DNA of 64,000 nucleotides from assembly GCF_020037125.1 (NCBI RefSeq), contig NZ_JAIQDG010000034.1, positions 53,116-117,115 on the forward strand, read 5' to 3'. Positions 25,573 to 33,942 of this stretch are shown in pieces; position 1 is the stretch's first letter, and each line of letters starts with the position of its first letter. Origin of the DNA: Myxococcus sp. RHSTA-1-4 (GTDB lineage: Bacteria > Myxococcota > Myxococcia > Myxococcales > Myxococcaceae). The notes beneath the pieces are model-generated. The model made no database searches, was not told the origin of the DNA, and saw only the letters and a program-made list of their open reading frames with translations. Both the position numbers and the translations under genes were made by a program.

Positions 25573-26199
25573 TCACTCACTGCCCACGCCGCTCTTCGCC
25601 TCGTCCAACTCCAGGTATTCACTCAGGATTTTCTGGACCTTGGCCCGGGCATGGAAGAGGCGGCTCATCACCGTGCCCTTGGGGATGTCCAGGGTGCGGG
25701 CGAGGTCCTCGTAGGACATTCCCTCGATCTCCCGGAGCAGGAGGATGGCGCGGTGCTTCTCCGGCACGGTGGCCAGGGCCTCCTGAATCTTCTCGGCCAA
25801 TTCGCGGCGCAGGGCGCTCTTCTGGGGGTTGGTGCCCAGACGGCTGCCGAGCGCGCCGATGCGGGCCTCGGACAGGTCCATGGCCTGGGACTCGTCGAAC
25901 TCGACGGCCTCACCGCCTCCGCCGCGCTTGCGAATCACGTCGATGCAGATGTTGACGGTGATGCGGTAGAGCCAGGTGTAGAAGGACGAGTCGCCCTTGA
26001 AGTGGTCCAGGTACTTATAGACTTTGACGAACGCCTCCTGGGAGACGTCCATCGCTTCCTCCTTGTCCTTCAGCATGCCCAGGGCAACGGCGTACACCTT
26101 GCGCTGGTAACGCTCGACGAGGAGCTTGAAAGCGCGCTGGTCGCCGCTCCGGACGCGCTTGACGAGTGTGAGGTCGTCGGTGGCCAATGGGTGCGGCAA
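25573..26199 (-). CDS. ECF-type RNA polymerase sigma factor
   Basis: 208 residues from a TTG at 26199 (MPHPLATDDLTLVKRVRSGD). No strong ribosome site is seen, so the start is uncertain by a few codons. Region 2 is clear: FKLLVERYQRKVYAVALGML, EAMDVSQEAFVKVYKYLDHF, SSFYTWLYRITVNICIDVIR. Region 4: EALATVPEKHRAILLLREIE, GMSYEDLARTLDIPKGTVMS, RLFHARAKVQKILS. It is followed 64 bp later by a zf-HC2 anti-sigma factor and an exported protein, the usual layout of a membrane-regulated ECF operon. Confidence 0.93.
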   Translation of the reverse strand: MPHPLATDDLTLVKRVRSGDQRAFKLLVERYQRKVYAVALGMLKDKEEAMDVSQEAFVKVYKYLDHFKGDSSFYTWLYRITVNICIDVIRKRGGGGEAVEFDESQAMDLSEARIGALGSRLGTNPQKSALRRELAEKIQEALATVPEKHRAILLLREIEGMSYEDLARTLDIPKGTVMSRLFHARAKVQKILSEYLELDEAKSGVGSE

Positions 26200-26263
26200 C
26201 GTACCACAAGCCGGCGCCCGCCAAGGAGTTTCGCGCTGCCGGGGGGTTTACTGGCGGGCGGCC

Positions 26264-27196
26264 CTAGAGGCTCACGAGCGCGAGGGTGATGAGGGCGATG
26301 GCGGCCAGGGCCAGCACCGCCCCGAAGGTCGCCCGGTCCCACTGGGCCTGTGCCACCGCCCCGTCCTCCGGGTCCGAGCGGAAGCGGTGGAGCACGTTCC
26401 ACAGCATCATCGCCCCCAGCTTGCGGTCGCGGTGGCGCTCGCGCCGGGGCTTCGCCGCGTCCTCCTCCTCCTCTTCGCCCCCCGGCTGGCGGGCTTCCAG
26501 GGCGACGGGGACGGCCATGCCGCGGACGGCCTCGGAGGTGCGGGCGCCGGCGGGGAGGGACAGCGCCTGCTCGCCCGCCCGCTCGGCGGGCGGGGCGTCC
26601 TTCCGGACGGCGGCCTCCGAGTGGCGGACATCCGGGGGCGGCTCCAGGCGGACGCTGGCACCCCGCTCCCGGGCCTCGTCCGGGGTGCGGGAGGCCAGCA
26701 CCCAGAGGCCGCGCTCCACGCCGTTCTGCCCGGTGTGCGCGTCGCGCAGCTCGGCGAAGCCCTGGCCCTCGAGGGCCTCTCGGAAGGCGGCCTTCGCCTC
26801 CTCCTGGGGCGGCTTGCCGGCGGCGGCTTCCGCGTAGGCGGCGTAGAAGGCCCACAGGCGGGTGGCGCGCTCGGAGCCGGAGAGCTGCGAGGGCTTGAGG
26901 TGCGCGGCCAGCAGGGCCGCGTCCGAGGCGAAGCGGAGGGCCAGCTCCTCCTGCCCCTCCACCTGCTCCAGGCCGGGGGGCACCAGCTCCTCCACGGACT
27001 TCACCGGGGGGCGCTCGTCGCCCACCAGGGGCGGGCGCCCCGGGGGAGGCTGCTGCCAGGCACGGAAGTTGTCGCCCAGGCCCGGGCGCGTGGACTGGCC
27101 ACCCTCGAGCACCTGGGGAATGGGGCCGCGACCCTGGCCTCCCGTCAGGGCGGGGATGAGGCGCGCGATGGCGGAGGGGATTCGGAAGGAGGACAT
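26264..27196 (-). CDS. Tail-anchored protein of unknown function
   Basis: 310 residues from ATG 27196 (MSSFRIPSAIARLIPALTGG). A Pro/Gly-rich N-terminal region is followed by a helical domain (LALRFASDAALLAAHLKP; TRLWAFYAAYAEAAAGKPPQ; WVLASRTPDEARERGA). It ends in a charged linker (EEEEEDAAKPRRERHRDR) and a single C-terminal helix ATFGAVLALAAIALITLALV. The N-terminal bulk is therefore likely cytoplasmic. I recognise no family. It is 64 bp upstream of, and co-directional with, the sigma factor, so it may belong to that operon. Confidence 0.75.
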   Translation of the reverse strand: MSSFRIPSAIARLIPALTGGQGRGPIPQVLEGGQSTRPGLGDNFRAWQQPPPGRPPLVGDERPPVKSVEELVPPGLEQVEGQEELALRFASDAALLAAHLKPSQLSGSERATRLWAFYAAYAEAAAGKPPQEEAKAAFREALEGQGFAELRDAHTGQNGVERGLWVLASRTPDEARERGASVRLEPPPDVRHSEAAVRKDAPPAERAGEQALSLPAGARTSEAVRGMAVPVALEARQPGGEEEEEDAAKPRRERHRDRKLGAMMLWNVLHRFRSDPEDGAVAQAQWDRATFGAVLALAAIALITLALVSL

Positions 27197-27295
27197 GGGC
27201 GATGCCTCACCAGCCGGCGGAGGGGTTCCGGGGTGGATGGGGTGTCCGCCCCGGGCGCTTGTGAGCCTAACGCGGGCGGATACGCCGCGCCGTTA

Positions 27296-27318
27296 CCGGA
27301 CATTTTGAAGATGTCCGG
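27296..27318 (-). terminator. Inverted repeat between pilin-like and tail-anchored genes
   Basis: CCGGACAT-TTTGAAG-ATGTCCGG, 8-bp perfect arms and a 7-nt loop. It lies 54 bp past the stop of the 27373 gene and 99 bp before the 27196 start, so it can be a terminator for the hemF unit or an operator for the downstream gene. Confidence 0.45.
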
Positions 27319-27372
27319 AACCTGCCCACCCACTGGATTCTCGCGCGGAGCGAGGCCGGGTTGCGGCAGGGA

Positions 27373-27885
27373 CTACTCGCCCTCGCGCTCGACCTCGACG
27401 GGTGTGGTCATTCCGTTCGAATCCAGACGAACGCGGTACACGGAGTTCTGCCCGTCGCCGTCGAAGTCGCCGCGCGCCAGGCACGACACCTCCGGCTCTC
27501 CCACCGGGCTCTCCTGCACCACCACCTCATATTGGAAGCGGACCTCCTCGCCCGGGTCGAAGCCGATGTGCTGGAAGGGCTCCTCCTTGGGGAAGGGCAC
27601 CGGCTCGCCGCCGCGCGGCACCTCCTTCGGCGTGGGGCCGGCGGCGAGGTACGTGCCGTGCTCGTCACGGTAGCTCTGCACCGCGTCACACAGCGCGAGC
27701 AGGTTGACGCGGGCCTCGGTGTCGGTGGGCTTCTCGGCCTTGAAGAGGCCGCCCCCCCTGCCGTCGGCGGTGGCCAGGCCCTCGCCCAGCGAGCGCATCC
27801 CCCGGTAGTAGAGCCAGCCCCAGACGGCGGCGCCCACGAGGACGGCCGCGGAGACGATGAGAACGAGCTTCTTCCGCGAGGCCAT
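27373..27885 (-). CDS. Membrane-anchored pilin-like / secretin-associated type protein
   Basis: 170 residues from ATG 27885. An N-terminal helix KLVLIVSAAVLVGAAVWGWL anchors an outer domain that starts DTEARVNLLALCDAVQSYRD, similar to the alpha1 region of type IV pilin-like proteins, followed by FQHIGFDPGEEVRFQYEVVV and a C-terminal VSCLARGDFDGDGQNSVYRV with a calcium-loop-like D-x-D-x-D segment. No prepilin peptidase site (G-F-x4-E) is visible, so it is pilin-like only in its outer domain. It starts 5 bp after hemF ends. Confidence 0.7.
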   Translation of the reverse strand: MASRKKLVLIVSAAVLVGAAVWGWLYYRGMRSLGEGLATADGRGGGLFKAEKPTDTEARVNLLALCDAVQSYRDEHGTYLAAGPTPKEVPRGGEPVPFPKEEPFQHIGFDPGEEVRFQYEVVVQESPVGEPEVSCLARGDFDGDGQNSVYRVRLDSNGMTTPVEVEREGE

Positions 27886-27890
27886 GCGCT

Positions 27891-28799
27891 TCAGCCTCCC
27901 TGGCCCGCCCAGTCGCGCGGCTGGCGGAGCACGTCCACCAGCTTCGCCTCGGGCGTCCCCGGCTCCGGGTGGTAATCGTAGCGCCAGCGGGCCTGGGGCG
28001 GCAGGGACATGAGGATGGACTCGGTGCGCCCGCGCGTCTCCAGGCCGAAGACGGTGCCCCGGTCATAAACGAGGTTGAACTCCACGTAGCGCCCGCGCCG
28101 CACCTCCTGCCAGAAGCGCTGTCCTTCCGTGAAGGGCGTGTCCTTGCGCCGCTCGGCGATGGGCAGGTACGCGGGGAGGAAGGCCCGGCCGCAGTCCTGG
28201 ATGAAGGCGAACTCCCGCTCCAGGTCTCCGCCCATGTTCTCGAAGAAGACGCCGCCCACGCCGCGTGTCTCCTCGCGGTGGCGCAGGTAGAAGTACTTGT
28301 CGCACGCGGCCTTGAAGCGCGGGTAGTACGTCGCGTCGTGCCGGTCGCACGCGGCCTTGTGCGTGCGGTGGAAGTGCTCCGCGTCCTCCTCGTAGAGGTA
28401 GTAGGGCGTCAGGTCCGCGCCGCCGCCGAACCACGCCTTCCCGCCCTGGTGGATGAAGCGGTAGTTGGCGTGCACGGTGGGCACATGCGGGTTGCGCGGG
28501 TGCAGCACCAGGGAGATGCCGCCCGCCCAGAAGGTGCGCCCCTCGCCCTGGAGCTTCTGGGCGAACTGCTCCTCCAATTCGCCGAAGACCACCGAGGTGT
28601 TGACGCCGGCCTTCTCCAGCACGGCGCCTTCCTCCAGCACGCGGGTGCGCCCGCCGCCGCCGCCGGGACGGCTCCAGGGGTCCTCGCGGAAACGTGCCTT
28701 GCCGTCCAGCCGCTCCAGGCCGCCGCAGATGTCGTCCTGCAGCGACTGGATGAAGGCCGTCATCCGCTCCTTGAGGCTCTCCACGTCCACCGTCTTCAT
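27891..28799 (-). CDS. hemF: Oxygen-dependent coproporphyrinogen III oxidase
   Basis: 302 residues from ATG 28799. HemF catalyses two oxidative decarboxylations converting coproporphyrinogen III to protoporphyrinogen IX in heme synthesis. Family signatures: FREDPWSRPGGGGGRTRVLE, HVPTVHANYRFI, WFGGGADLTPYYLYEEDAEH, YFYLRHREETRGVGGVFFEN, and RRGRYVEFNLVYDRGTVFGL with RTESILMSLPP. Length and motif order are normal. The gene is not beside other heme genes. The co-transcribed pilin-like gene has no obvious metabolic link. Confidence 0.97.
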   Translation of the reverse strand: MKTVDVESLKERMTAFIQSLQDDICGGLERLDGKARFREDPWSRPGGGGGRTRVLEEGAVLEKAGVNTSVVFGELEEQFAQKLQGEGRTFWAGGISLVLHPRNPHVPTVHANYRFIHQGGKAWFGGGADLTPYYLYEEDAEHFHRTHKAACDRHDATYYPRFKAACDKYFYLRHREETRGVGGVFFENMGGDLEREFAFIQDCGRAFLPAYLPIAERRKDTPFTEGQRFWQEVRRGRYVEFNLVYDRGTVFGLETRGRTESILMSLPPQARWRYDYHPEPGTPEAKLVDVLRQPRDWAGQGG

Positions 28800-28860
28800 G
28801 CGCCCTCCAGGGCAGGCCGCTCAGAATCCCGTCGGCACGAAGAGGCCGGCCTGCCCGTGG

Positions 28861-28914
28861 GTTGATGGCGTACACCATCTTCCGGCCGTCCGGGGAGACA
28901 TCCAGCGCCCGGGC
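28861..28914 (-). pseudogene. Remnant of a PD40/TolB-type beta-propeller blade
   Basis: In the 158-bp gap the minus strand encodes ARALDVSPDGRKMVYAIN, a typical propeller blade repeat (L-x-x-SPDGRKM-V-Y), with no start, ribosome site or continuation as a propeller. It looks like the remains of a lost gene; chance is possible since it is only 18 residues. Confidence 0.35.
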
Positions 28915-28957
28915 GGGCCTCCGCTTCGAACCCGGCCCCTCACCTTCCCGCCGGGAC

Positions 28958-29701
28958 TCATTCCGTCGGGGCCTCGAAGTCAACGGGCGGGACGGGCGGA
29001 GCCTCGCGGCCGGCGGCGTCGAAGGCCTCGATGCGGGCGCGGTAGCTGCGTCCGTCCTCCATGGAGAAGGTGCCGCTGCACGCCTCGTGGCCGATGAAGG
29101 CGGTGTTGTTGTGCACGGGCACCACGTACTGCTGGACGGCGGGCCCGGGACGGCGCGGCTCCAGCTTCACCACGAGGTAGGCGGGGCTCTCCTCGCGCAG
29201 CGACAGGTTGAGCCGGACGAAGCGGGCGGTGCCCTGGGGCGTGCGGCGCAGGAAGCCCTCGGAGACGGCGGGCCGCTTGAGCCAGCGCGGGGCGTGGGCG
29301 TCGGCCCCCTTTCCCGTGCGCCACTCGGGCAGCACGGTGCTGCCATGGCCGTTGAGCAGCATGACGTTGGGCAGCACCTCGTCGATGCGCAGCGAGTAGC
29401 GCGTGTCCGGCTGCAACGTCCCGGCCACCTTGAGGACGATGGTGACGCGGCCCAGGCTGCTCTCCCACCCGCGCTGCGCCTTCACCTCCACCTCGTGTTT
29501 GTCCGACACCAGCCGGAGCTTCTTCCCCACCAGCGCCGCCACCTGGGGGCGCGCGGTGCCCACGCCCTCCAGCAGGAAGCGCGTGTTGGTGGGGACGACG
29601 GCGCCCGGCGTGGGGAAGAGCTGCACGCCGTCCCCCAGGCACTGGGCGGCGGCGGAGGAGGCACACAGCAGCACGAGGAGCGGCACGAGGAATCGGAGCA
29701 C
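28958..29701 (-). CDS. Exported protein with Ig-like character, function unknown
   Basis: 247 residues from GTG 29701, chosen because it begins a signal peptide (MLRFLVPLLVLLCASSAAAQ) while a longer frame to 29992 covers the opposite-function DUF2304 gene region. The mature part is beta-rich: GVQLFPTPGAVVPTNTRFLL, RVTIVLKVAGTLQPDTRYSL, FVRLNLSLREESPAYLVVKL, TAFIGHEACSGTFSMEDG, YRARIEAFDAAGREAPPVPP. The Cys pair (QCLGDG and EACSGT) may be a disulfide. It resembles myxobacterial cell-surface beta-sandwich proteins; no function can be assigned. Confidence 0.78.
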   Translation of the reverse strand: MLRFLVPLLVLLCASSAAAQCLGDGVQLFPTPGAVVPTNTRFLLEGVGTARPQVAALVGKKLRLVSDKHEVEVKAQRGWESSLGRVTIVLKVAGTLQPDTRYSLRIDEVLPNVMLLNGHGSTVLPEWRTGKGADAHAPRWLKRPAVSEGFLRRTPQGTARFVRLNLSLREESPAYLVVKLEPRRPGPAVQQYVVPVHNNTAFIGHEACSGTFSMEDGRSYRARIEAFDAAGREAPPVPPVDFEAPTE

Positions 29702-29777
29702 GGTGCCCGGAGTCTGCGCCGTGCCGGGCCGCGTGGCCAGAGGCAGGCCGTGCGGGCCGGCCCGCCCGGAGCCGCGC

Positions 29778-30149
29778 TCAGCCCGCCGTGCCCGGCGCCG
29801 GGGGACGCTCGGCGGGCGGGGGGCGCTGGGCGGACAGCACCGCCAGTTCCTGCGCCAGGCGATGGAGCTGCCTGCGCTGCTCGGCCACCTGGAGGCTGAG
29901 GCGGAAGAGCATCCACAGGAGCCCGCCGCACACGACGAAGAAGAGGGCGGAGGGCGGGTAGTAGATGCCCATGGCCGCGGCGAGCGTGTCAATGGCGTTG
30001 CGCCACAGCGCCAGGGCGGCCGTGAGCACGGACACCAGCAGCCAGCTGAAGGTGTGGTGCTCCGACGTCCGCCGGCGGCGCGCCGTCAGGAGGACGGCCA
30101 CGGCGAAGGCGGCCGAGAAGACCAGGACGATGATGCTGGACCGGCTCAT
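29778..30149 (-). CDS. DUF2304 family membrane protein
   Basis: 123 residues from ATG 30149. Three membrane helices: IIVLVFSAAFAVAVLLTARR, TFSWLLVSVLTAALALWRNA and YYPPSALFFVVCGGLLWMLF, followed by a helical cytoplasmic tail QVAEQRRQLHRLAQELAVLS. DUF2304 proteins are commonly encoded beside GT2 glycosyltransferases, which is the case here (2 bp apart), and are thought to help polyprenyl-linked sugar transfer. Confidence 0.85.
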   Translation of the reverse strand: MSRSSIIVLVFSAAFAVAVLLTARRRRTSEHHTFSWLLVSVLTAALALWRNAIDTLAAAMGIYYPPSALFFVVCGGLLWMLFRLSLQVAEQRRQLHRLAQELAVLSAQRPPPAERPPAPGTAG

Positions 30150-30151
30150 GC

Positions 30152-30847
30152 TCAGACCGCCCGGAAGCGCTCCATGAAGAGCGCGAAGGACACCTTGGCC
30201 ATGTAGAAGGTGGACCGCCAGGGCGTCAGCGAGCTCACCCCCGCGCGCCGGGAGCGCATCTTCACCGGCACCTCGACGATGGGGAACCGCTGCCGCGACG
30301 CCATCAGCACGCTCTCCGGCTCCGGGTAGTCGTGCGGGAAGTGCGAGGAGAAATAGCGGATGGCCCTGGGCCCGAAGCCGCGGAAGCCCGACGTGGGGTC
30401 GGTGATGCGCTGCCGGCACAGCGACGACAGCAGGCCCGCGATGAGCCGGCTCCCGAGCCGGCGCAGCCACGTGGAGCGGAAGCTCTCCACCCCGGCGAAG
30501 CGGCTGCCCACCACCAGCTCCGCGCCCCCGTCCAGGGCCTCGAGCAGCTCCGGCACGCCGTGGGGGTCATGCTGGCCGTCGCCGTCCATGCGCACCACGC
30601 GGGTGTAGCCGTTGCGCAGCGCGTACAGCAGGCCGGTGGCCTCGGCCGCGGCCACGCCCAGGTTGATGGGGTGGCGGACCACGACCGCGCCACCCTCCCG
30701 GGCGCGCTCCGCCGTCGCGTCCCTGGAGCCGTCGTCCACCACCGCCACGTCGATGCCCGGCAGCTCCCGGCGGAGCTCGGCGACGACGTCGGTGATGCAG
30801 GCCTCCTCGTTGTAGGCCAGCAAGACGATGAGCGTTCCCGCACCCAT
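30152..30847 (-). CDS. Family 2 glycosyltransferase (dolichyl-phosphate mannose synthase-like)
   Basis: 231 residues from ATG 30847. GT-A fold: TLIVLLAYNEEACITDVVAE, VAVVDDGSRDATAERAR, RVVRMDGDGQHDP (DxD-type metal site), ELVVGSRFAG and the acceptor-side RITDPTSGFRGFGPRAI. No membrane helices, unlike larger DPM-type enzymes with GtrA domains. Likely transfers a hexose to a polyprenyl phosphate. The polytopic protein at 31023 is divergent from it and could use such a lipid-linked sugar. Confidence 0.9.
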   Translation of the reverse strand: MGAGTLIVLLAYNEEACITDVVAELRRELPGIDVAVVDDGSRDATAERAREGGAVVVRHPINLGVAAAEATGLLYALRNGYTRVVRMDGDGQHDPHGVPELLEALDGGAELVVGSRFAGVESFRSTWLRRLGSRLIAGLLSSLCRQRITDPTSGFRGFGPRAIRYFSSHFPHDYPEPESVLMASRQRFPIVEVPVKMRSRRAGVSSLTPWRSTFYMAKVSFALFMERFRAV

Positions 30848-31022
30848 GGCCTCCTTCTCGCCGAGAAACCCTCATCGGGCAACAAGGGGACGGGCAGGAA
30901 GGCTCCGCCATCCCTGTGCGCGAAGATACGACACCCGTCGTGAGCGGCGTCCCGGCACGGGCGTTGGCGCGCTCGCGGACATGGGATAGGAGCCGCGTCG
31001 CCTTCTGAATCCCAGGCGCCCC

Positions 31023-32816
31023 GTGCCGGACACCCTCGACTCGCAGCCCACCCCTCCTCCCGCGGTGCCCCCTCGTGGGCTCGGGCCACTGTTCATCCTC
31101 CTGCTCCCGTGGCTGTTGCCCGCCGCCCTGGCGAGCGTGCTCCGGTCCGCCCTGAAGCTGCCGCTCTGGGTGGGCGCCGCCGTCGGCGCCGCGATGGCCG
31201 CCGCCCTCACCTGGAAGGCGGTGTCGAGCCGCCGGCCGTGGCCGACCCACGCCCCGCTCGCCCTGCTCCAGGCGCTCTACGTCGCCGTCACGCTGGGCAT
31301 GACGTGGCGGCTGCTGGGCATCCCCGTCATGGGCGGGCTGGTGAGCACGGGGGGCGGCGACGCCGGCAACCACGCCGCGCTGCGGGCCGACTTCGTCACG
31401 CACGCGCCCGGCACCTACCAGGGCTTCACCATCTTCCACACGGTGACCCACCTGCTGGAGGAACTCCTCGGCCTGGACGCGTTCGCCAGCTTCCGCGCCG
31501 GCTTCTACCTGGTGCCCGCGGTCCTCGCCGTGGCGCTCACCATGGGACTGGAGGCCGCCGCCGGGCGCCTCTGGCGCTCCGGGCGCGCCATGGTGGTGGC
31601 GCAGGGGGCGCTGCTGGTGGCCACCGCCTTCGCGTGGCCGCACCTCCTGCTGCGGCTGCTGCACTACCACCAGGGGGAGGGCTTCTATGCGCACCTCTTC
31701 GGCCTCGTGCCCCTGGTGCTGGCGTGGCTCGCCTACGCGCTGCCGGCATCGGCCTGGGCGCGGTGCGCCGCGCTCGCCGTGTTCACGGTGTTCTACCGGT
31801 ACACCTATGGCTTGAACCTGGGCGACTTCCTCTTCACCTGCGGCGTGCTCGTGCTGCTGGAGGGGACGACGTCGCTCGGCCGGAGGTGGCGCCCGTGGGC
31901 GTGGCTGGTGGGGCTCGCGCTCCTCGGCGCGGCGGCGTACGCGTACTGGCGGCTCCTCCCGCTGGCGCACATCAGCGGCGGCTTCGTGCCCCACTCGCAC
32001 GAGCGCGCGCTGCGGGTGCAGAGCTGGGCGGTGGTGGGGCTCCTCGTCGTGCGCTTCCTCGTCCCTCGTGGGGACGGCGTGGAGCGGCGGCTGCTCGACT
32101 TCGCCCTGCTGTTCGCCGGCATCAACGCCGCGGTACAGGGCGCCTACCTGGGGGCGCGGCTGCCCATCGACTACTACTTCCTCAAGTACGGGCTGCACGC
32201 GCTGGTGCTGCTGCTGAGCGCCGCCATGCTCGTCGCCAGCAACCGGTTCGGGGCGCTGCTCGACGGGAAGGCCCGGTCCCCACGAGGAAGGGCGTGGAGC
32301 GCCGGGCTGGCGGTGCTCGTCGCCGTCATGTTCGTGGAGGTGACGCGCGGGTGGGGCCGGGCCTTCAAGGTCCACGCCCCCGGCTACGAGGAGCGCGTGC
32401 GCGGCCAGCCGCCCTTCGAGTTCCTCGACGCGCTGGAGGACCGGAACGCCACCGCGCTCATCCGGCAGGTGCTGCGTGAGAAGGGCAAGCGCTTCGGGGG
32501 GCTGCTGACCCCGTCCTGGCCCCGGCTGAACTTCTCCAACGTGGCGCTGGGCTGGGTGCCGGACGACTGGCAGGCCCACAACGGCCACGGGCCCGTGTTC
32601 GAGACCGGCACCGTGAAGGAAGGCCCGGGCACCTGCGTCTTCTGGGAGGCCTCCGCGGCGGACTGGGAGGCCTACCGGCGCCACGCCGCGGACGGAATCC
32701 CCCGCCTGGAGGCCAGCGTCCGGAGGCTCCACGAACTGCCCGGCAGGGTCTGCCAGGACCACGCCGCGCCCTGGGTCCCCGGCGGCACCCGGACGCTCTG
32801 CTACCGCTGCGACTGA
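31023..32816 (+). CDS. Large polytopic membrane protein, possible GT-C type
   Basis: 597 residues from GTG 31023. It has about 10-12 membrane helices, e.g. LFILLLPWLLPAALASVLRS, LALLQALYVAVTLGMTWRLL, FYLVPAVLAVALTMGLEAAA, CAALAVFTVFYRYTYGLNLG and ALLFAGINAAVQGAYLGARL. The first outer loop has STGGGDAGNHAALRADFVTH with a D-x4-H arrangement, as in GT-C glycosyltransferase catalytic loops. The last 150 residues are soluble (RLNFSNVALGWVPDDWQAHN). The layout, together with the divergent GT2/DUF2304 pair, suggests use of a lipid-linked sugar, but I cannot assign a family. Confidence 0.75.
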   Translation: MPDTLDSQPTPPPAVPPRGLGPLFILLLPWLLPAALASVLRSALKLPLWVGAAVGAAMAAALTWKAVSSRRPWPTHAPLALLQALYVAVTLGMTWRLLGIPVMGGLVSTGGGDAGNHAALRADFVTHAPGTYQGFTIFHTVTHLLEELLGLDAFASFRAGFYLVPAVLAVALTMGLEAAAGRLWRSGRAMVVAQGALLVATAFAWPHLLLRLLHYHQGEGFYAHLFGLVPLVLAWLAYALPASAWARCAALAVFTVFYRYTYGLNLGDFLFTCGVLVLLEGTTSLGRRWRPWAWLVGLALLGAAAYAYWRLLPLAHISGGFVPHSHERALRVQSWAVVGLLVVRFLVPRGDGVERRLLDFALLFAGINAAVQGAYLGARLPIDYYFLKYGLHALVLLLSAAMLVASNRFGALLDGKARSPRGRAWSAGLAVLVAVMFVEVTRGWGRAFKVHAPGYEERVRGQPPFEFLDALEDRNATALIRQVLREKGKRFGGLLTPSWPRLNFSNVALGWVPDDWQAHNGHGPVFETGTVKEGPGTCVFWEASAADWEAYRRHAADGIPRLEASVRRLHELPGRVCQDHAAPWVPGGTRTLCYRCD

Positions 32817-32832
32817 AGGGCCAGTGCCCTGC

Positions 32833-32850
32833 CTACGATATATGTCGTAG
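32833..32850. promoter_or_regulatory. Inverted repeat CTACGA-N6-TCGTAG
   Basis: Perfect 6-bp arms around TATATG, in an A+T-rich spot 88 bp before ATG 32938 and 17 bp after the preceding stop. It could be an operator of the lipoprotein gene or a weak terminator. Confidence 0.35.
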
Positions 32851-32937
32851 CCTCGGTGCGTTCTCCTCGGCGTCCGGCCCGTGAGGCCCCGAAGCGCCGG
32901 ATGTTTCCTCCCGAGGCCGGGGCACAAGGTGTCTGCA

Positions 32938-33549
32938 ATGAATCGGCGTTTCGCATCCCTGCTGGCCGCCGGACTCCTGCTGGGGGCCGTGGGCTGCGCC
33001 GTCACCCCGGACCCGCGCCAGAGCCTGCTGGAAGGGACGACGAGCCAGGCCGTCTACAAGCTTCCACCGGAGTCACTGCTGACGACGGCGCGGGAGCTGC
33101 TCGTCGAGCAGGGCTACGAGCTGCTGCCCACCGCGGACCCGCTCTACCTGCACACGACGTGGAAGATAAAGGGCAACGTGGACATCGGCGCGAGCTGGTC
33201 CCGCATCCTGGTGCAGGCGCACCGGCTGGACAATGGACGCACCATGGTTCGCGCGTACCGGATGGCCTACACCACCAATGGCCGGGCCGCTTCGCACCCG
33301 GGCTCCTTCGCGGGCCAGCGGGAGGCCAAGGAGGACAAGGGAAGCGGCGGCGGCGCCTCGGGACAGGCGGGCACGTACGTGCTGGGTGAGCCCCTGTCCC
33401 CGACGAAGCCCACCCTCCTGCGCGCCACCGACATCGAGTGGGCCATCCTGAGCCGGGTGGAGCCGAAGTTCGCCGCCCACCTGAAGGCGCGGGCGGACGC
33501 GTACCTCGCCGAGCGCCAGCAGCCCCCCTCCGGAGAGGAGAAGCCCTAG
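32938..33549 (+). CDS. Lipoprotein of unknown function
   Basis: 203 residues from ATG 32938 (MNRRFASLLAAGLLLGAVGC20), a good lipobox A-V-G-C. The mature part VYKLPPESLLTTARELLVEQ, GYELLPTADPLYLHTTWKIK and SWSRILVQAHRLDNGRTMVR, RAYRMAYTTNG, looks like an alpha/beta BON- or LptE-like envelope domain, but I do not recognise a family. It ends in a helical stretch EPKFAAHLKARADAYLAERQ. The longer frame from 32881 lacks any signal. Confidence 0.78.
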   Translation: MNRRFASLLAAGLLLGAVGCAVTPDPRQSLLEGTTSQAVYKLPPESLLTTARELLVEQGYELLPTADPLYLHTTWKIKGNVDIGASWSRILVQAHRLDNGRTMVRAYRMAYTTNGRAASHPGSFAGQREAKEDKGSGGGASGQAGTYVLGEPLSPTKPTLLRATDIEWAILSRVEPKFAAHLKARADAYLAERQQPPSGEEKP

Positions 33550-33582
33550 CCACCTCGCGGAGGGCGCCCGGCGGAGCGTGCG

Positions 33583-33873
33583 TCAGTGCATGCCGCTGTC
33601 GTCCTCGCGCAGGACGATGGGGCCGTACTTCGCCTCGTAGCGGGCGATGTTGTCCTGCATGGCCGCCAGCAGGCGCTTCATGTGCTTGGGGTTGGTGATG
33701 ATGCGCGAGCGCACCCGGGCCTTGGACACCTGGGGCTGGACGTAGATGAAGTCCAGGGTGAACTCGGTGTCGGAGTGGTTCACCAGGGCCATGTTGACGT
33801 ACTGGCCATTGGCCACGTCCTCGTCGATTTGAATCTGCAGCTGCATGTCCGGGGGCTTCGGAGTGTCCGCCAT
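33583..33873 (-). CDS. DUF3467 family protein
   Basis: 96 residues from ATG 33873 (MADTPKPPDMQLQIQIDEDV). The DUF3467 core is evident: ANGQYVNMALVNHSDTEFTL, DFIYVQPQVSKARVRSRIIT, NPKHMKRLLAAMQDNIARYE. These are small cytoplasmic proteins of unknown role found widely in bacteria. A frame extending the start to 34857 overlaps the esterase gene and is not credible. It is divergent from the esterase gene over 69 bp. Confidence 0.9.
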   Translation of the reverse strand: MADTPKPPDMQLQIQIDEDVANGQYVNMALVNHSDTEFTLDFIYVQPQVSKARVRSRIITNPKHMKRLLAAMQDNIARYEAKYGPIVLREDDSGMH

Positions 33874-33942
33874 GAAGCAGACGGCATAGCGCCTGCGCCT
33901 CCTCGTGGCCAGCGTCACGGTGTGAGCGCACATCCCGAGGCG

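Noticed and set aside
28063..28983. Long minus-strand frame over hemF
   Set aside because: Frame shadow of hemF; only its first part carries the propeller-like remnant, reported separately.
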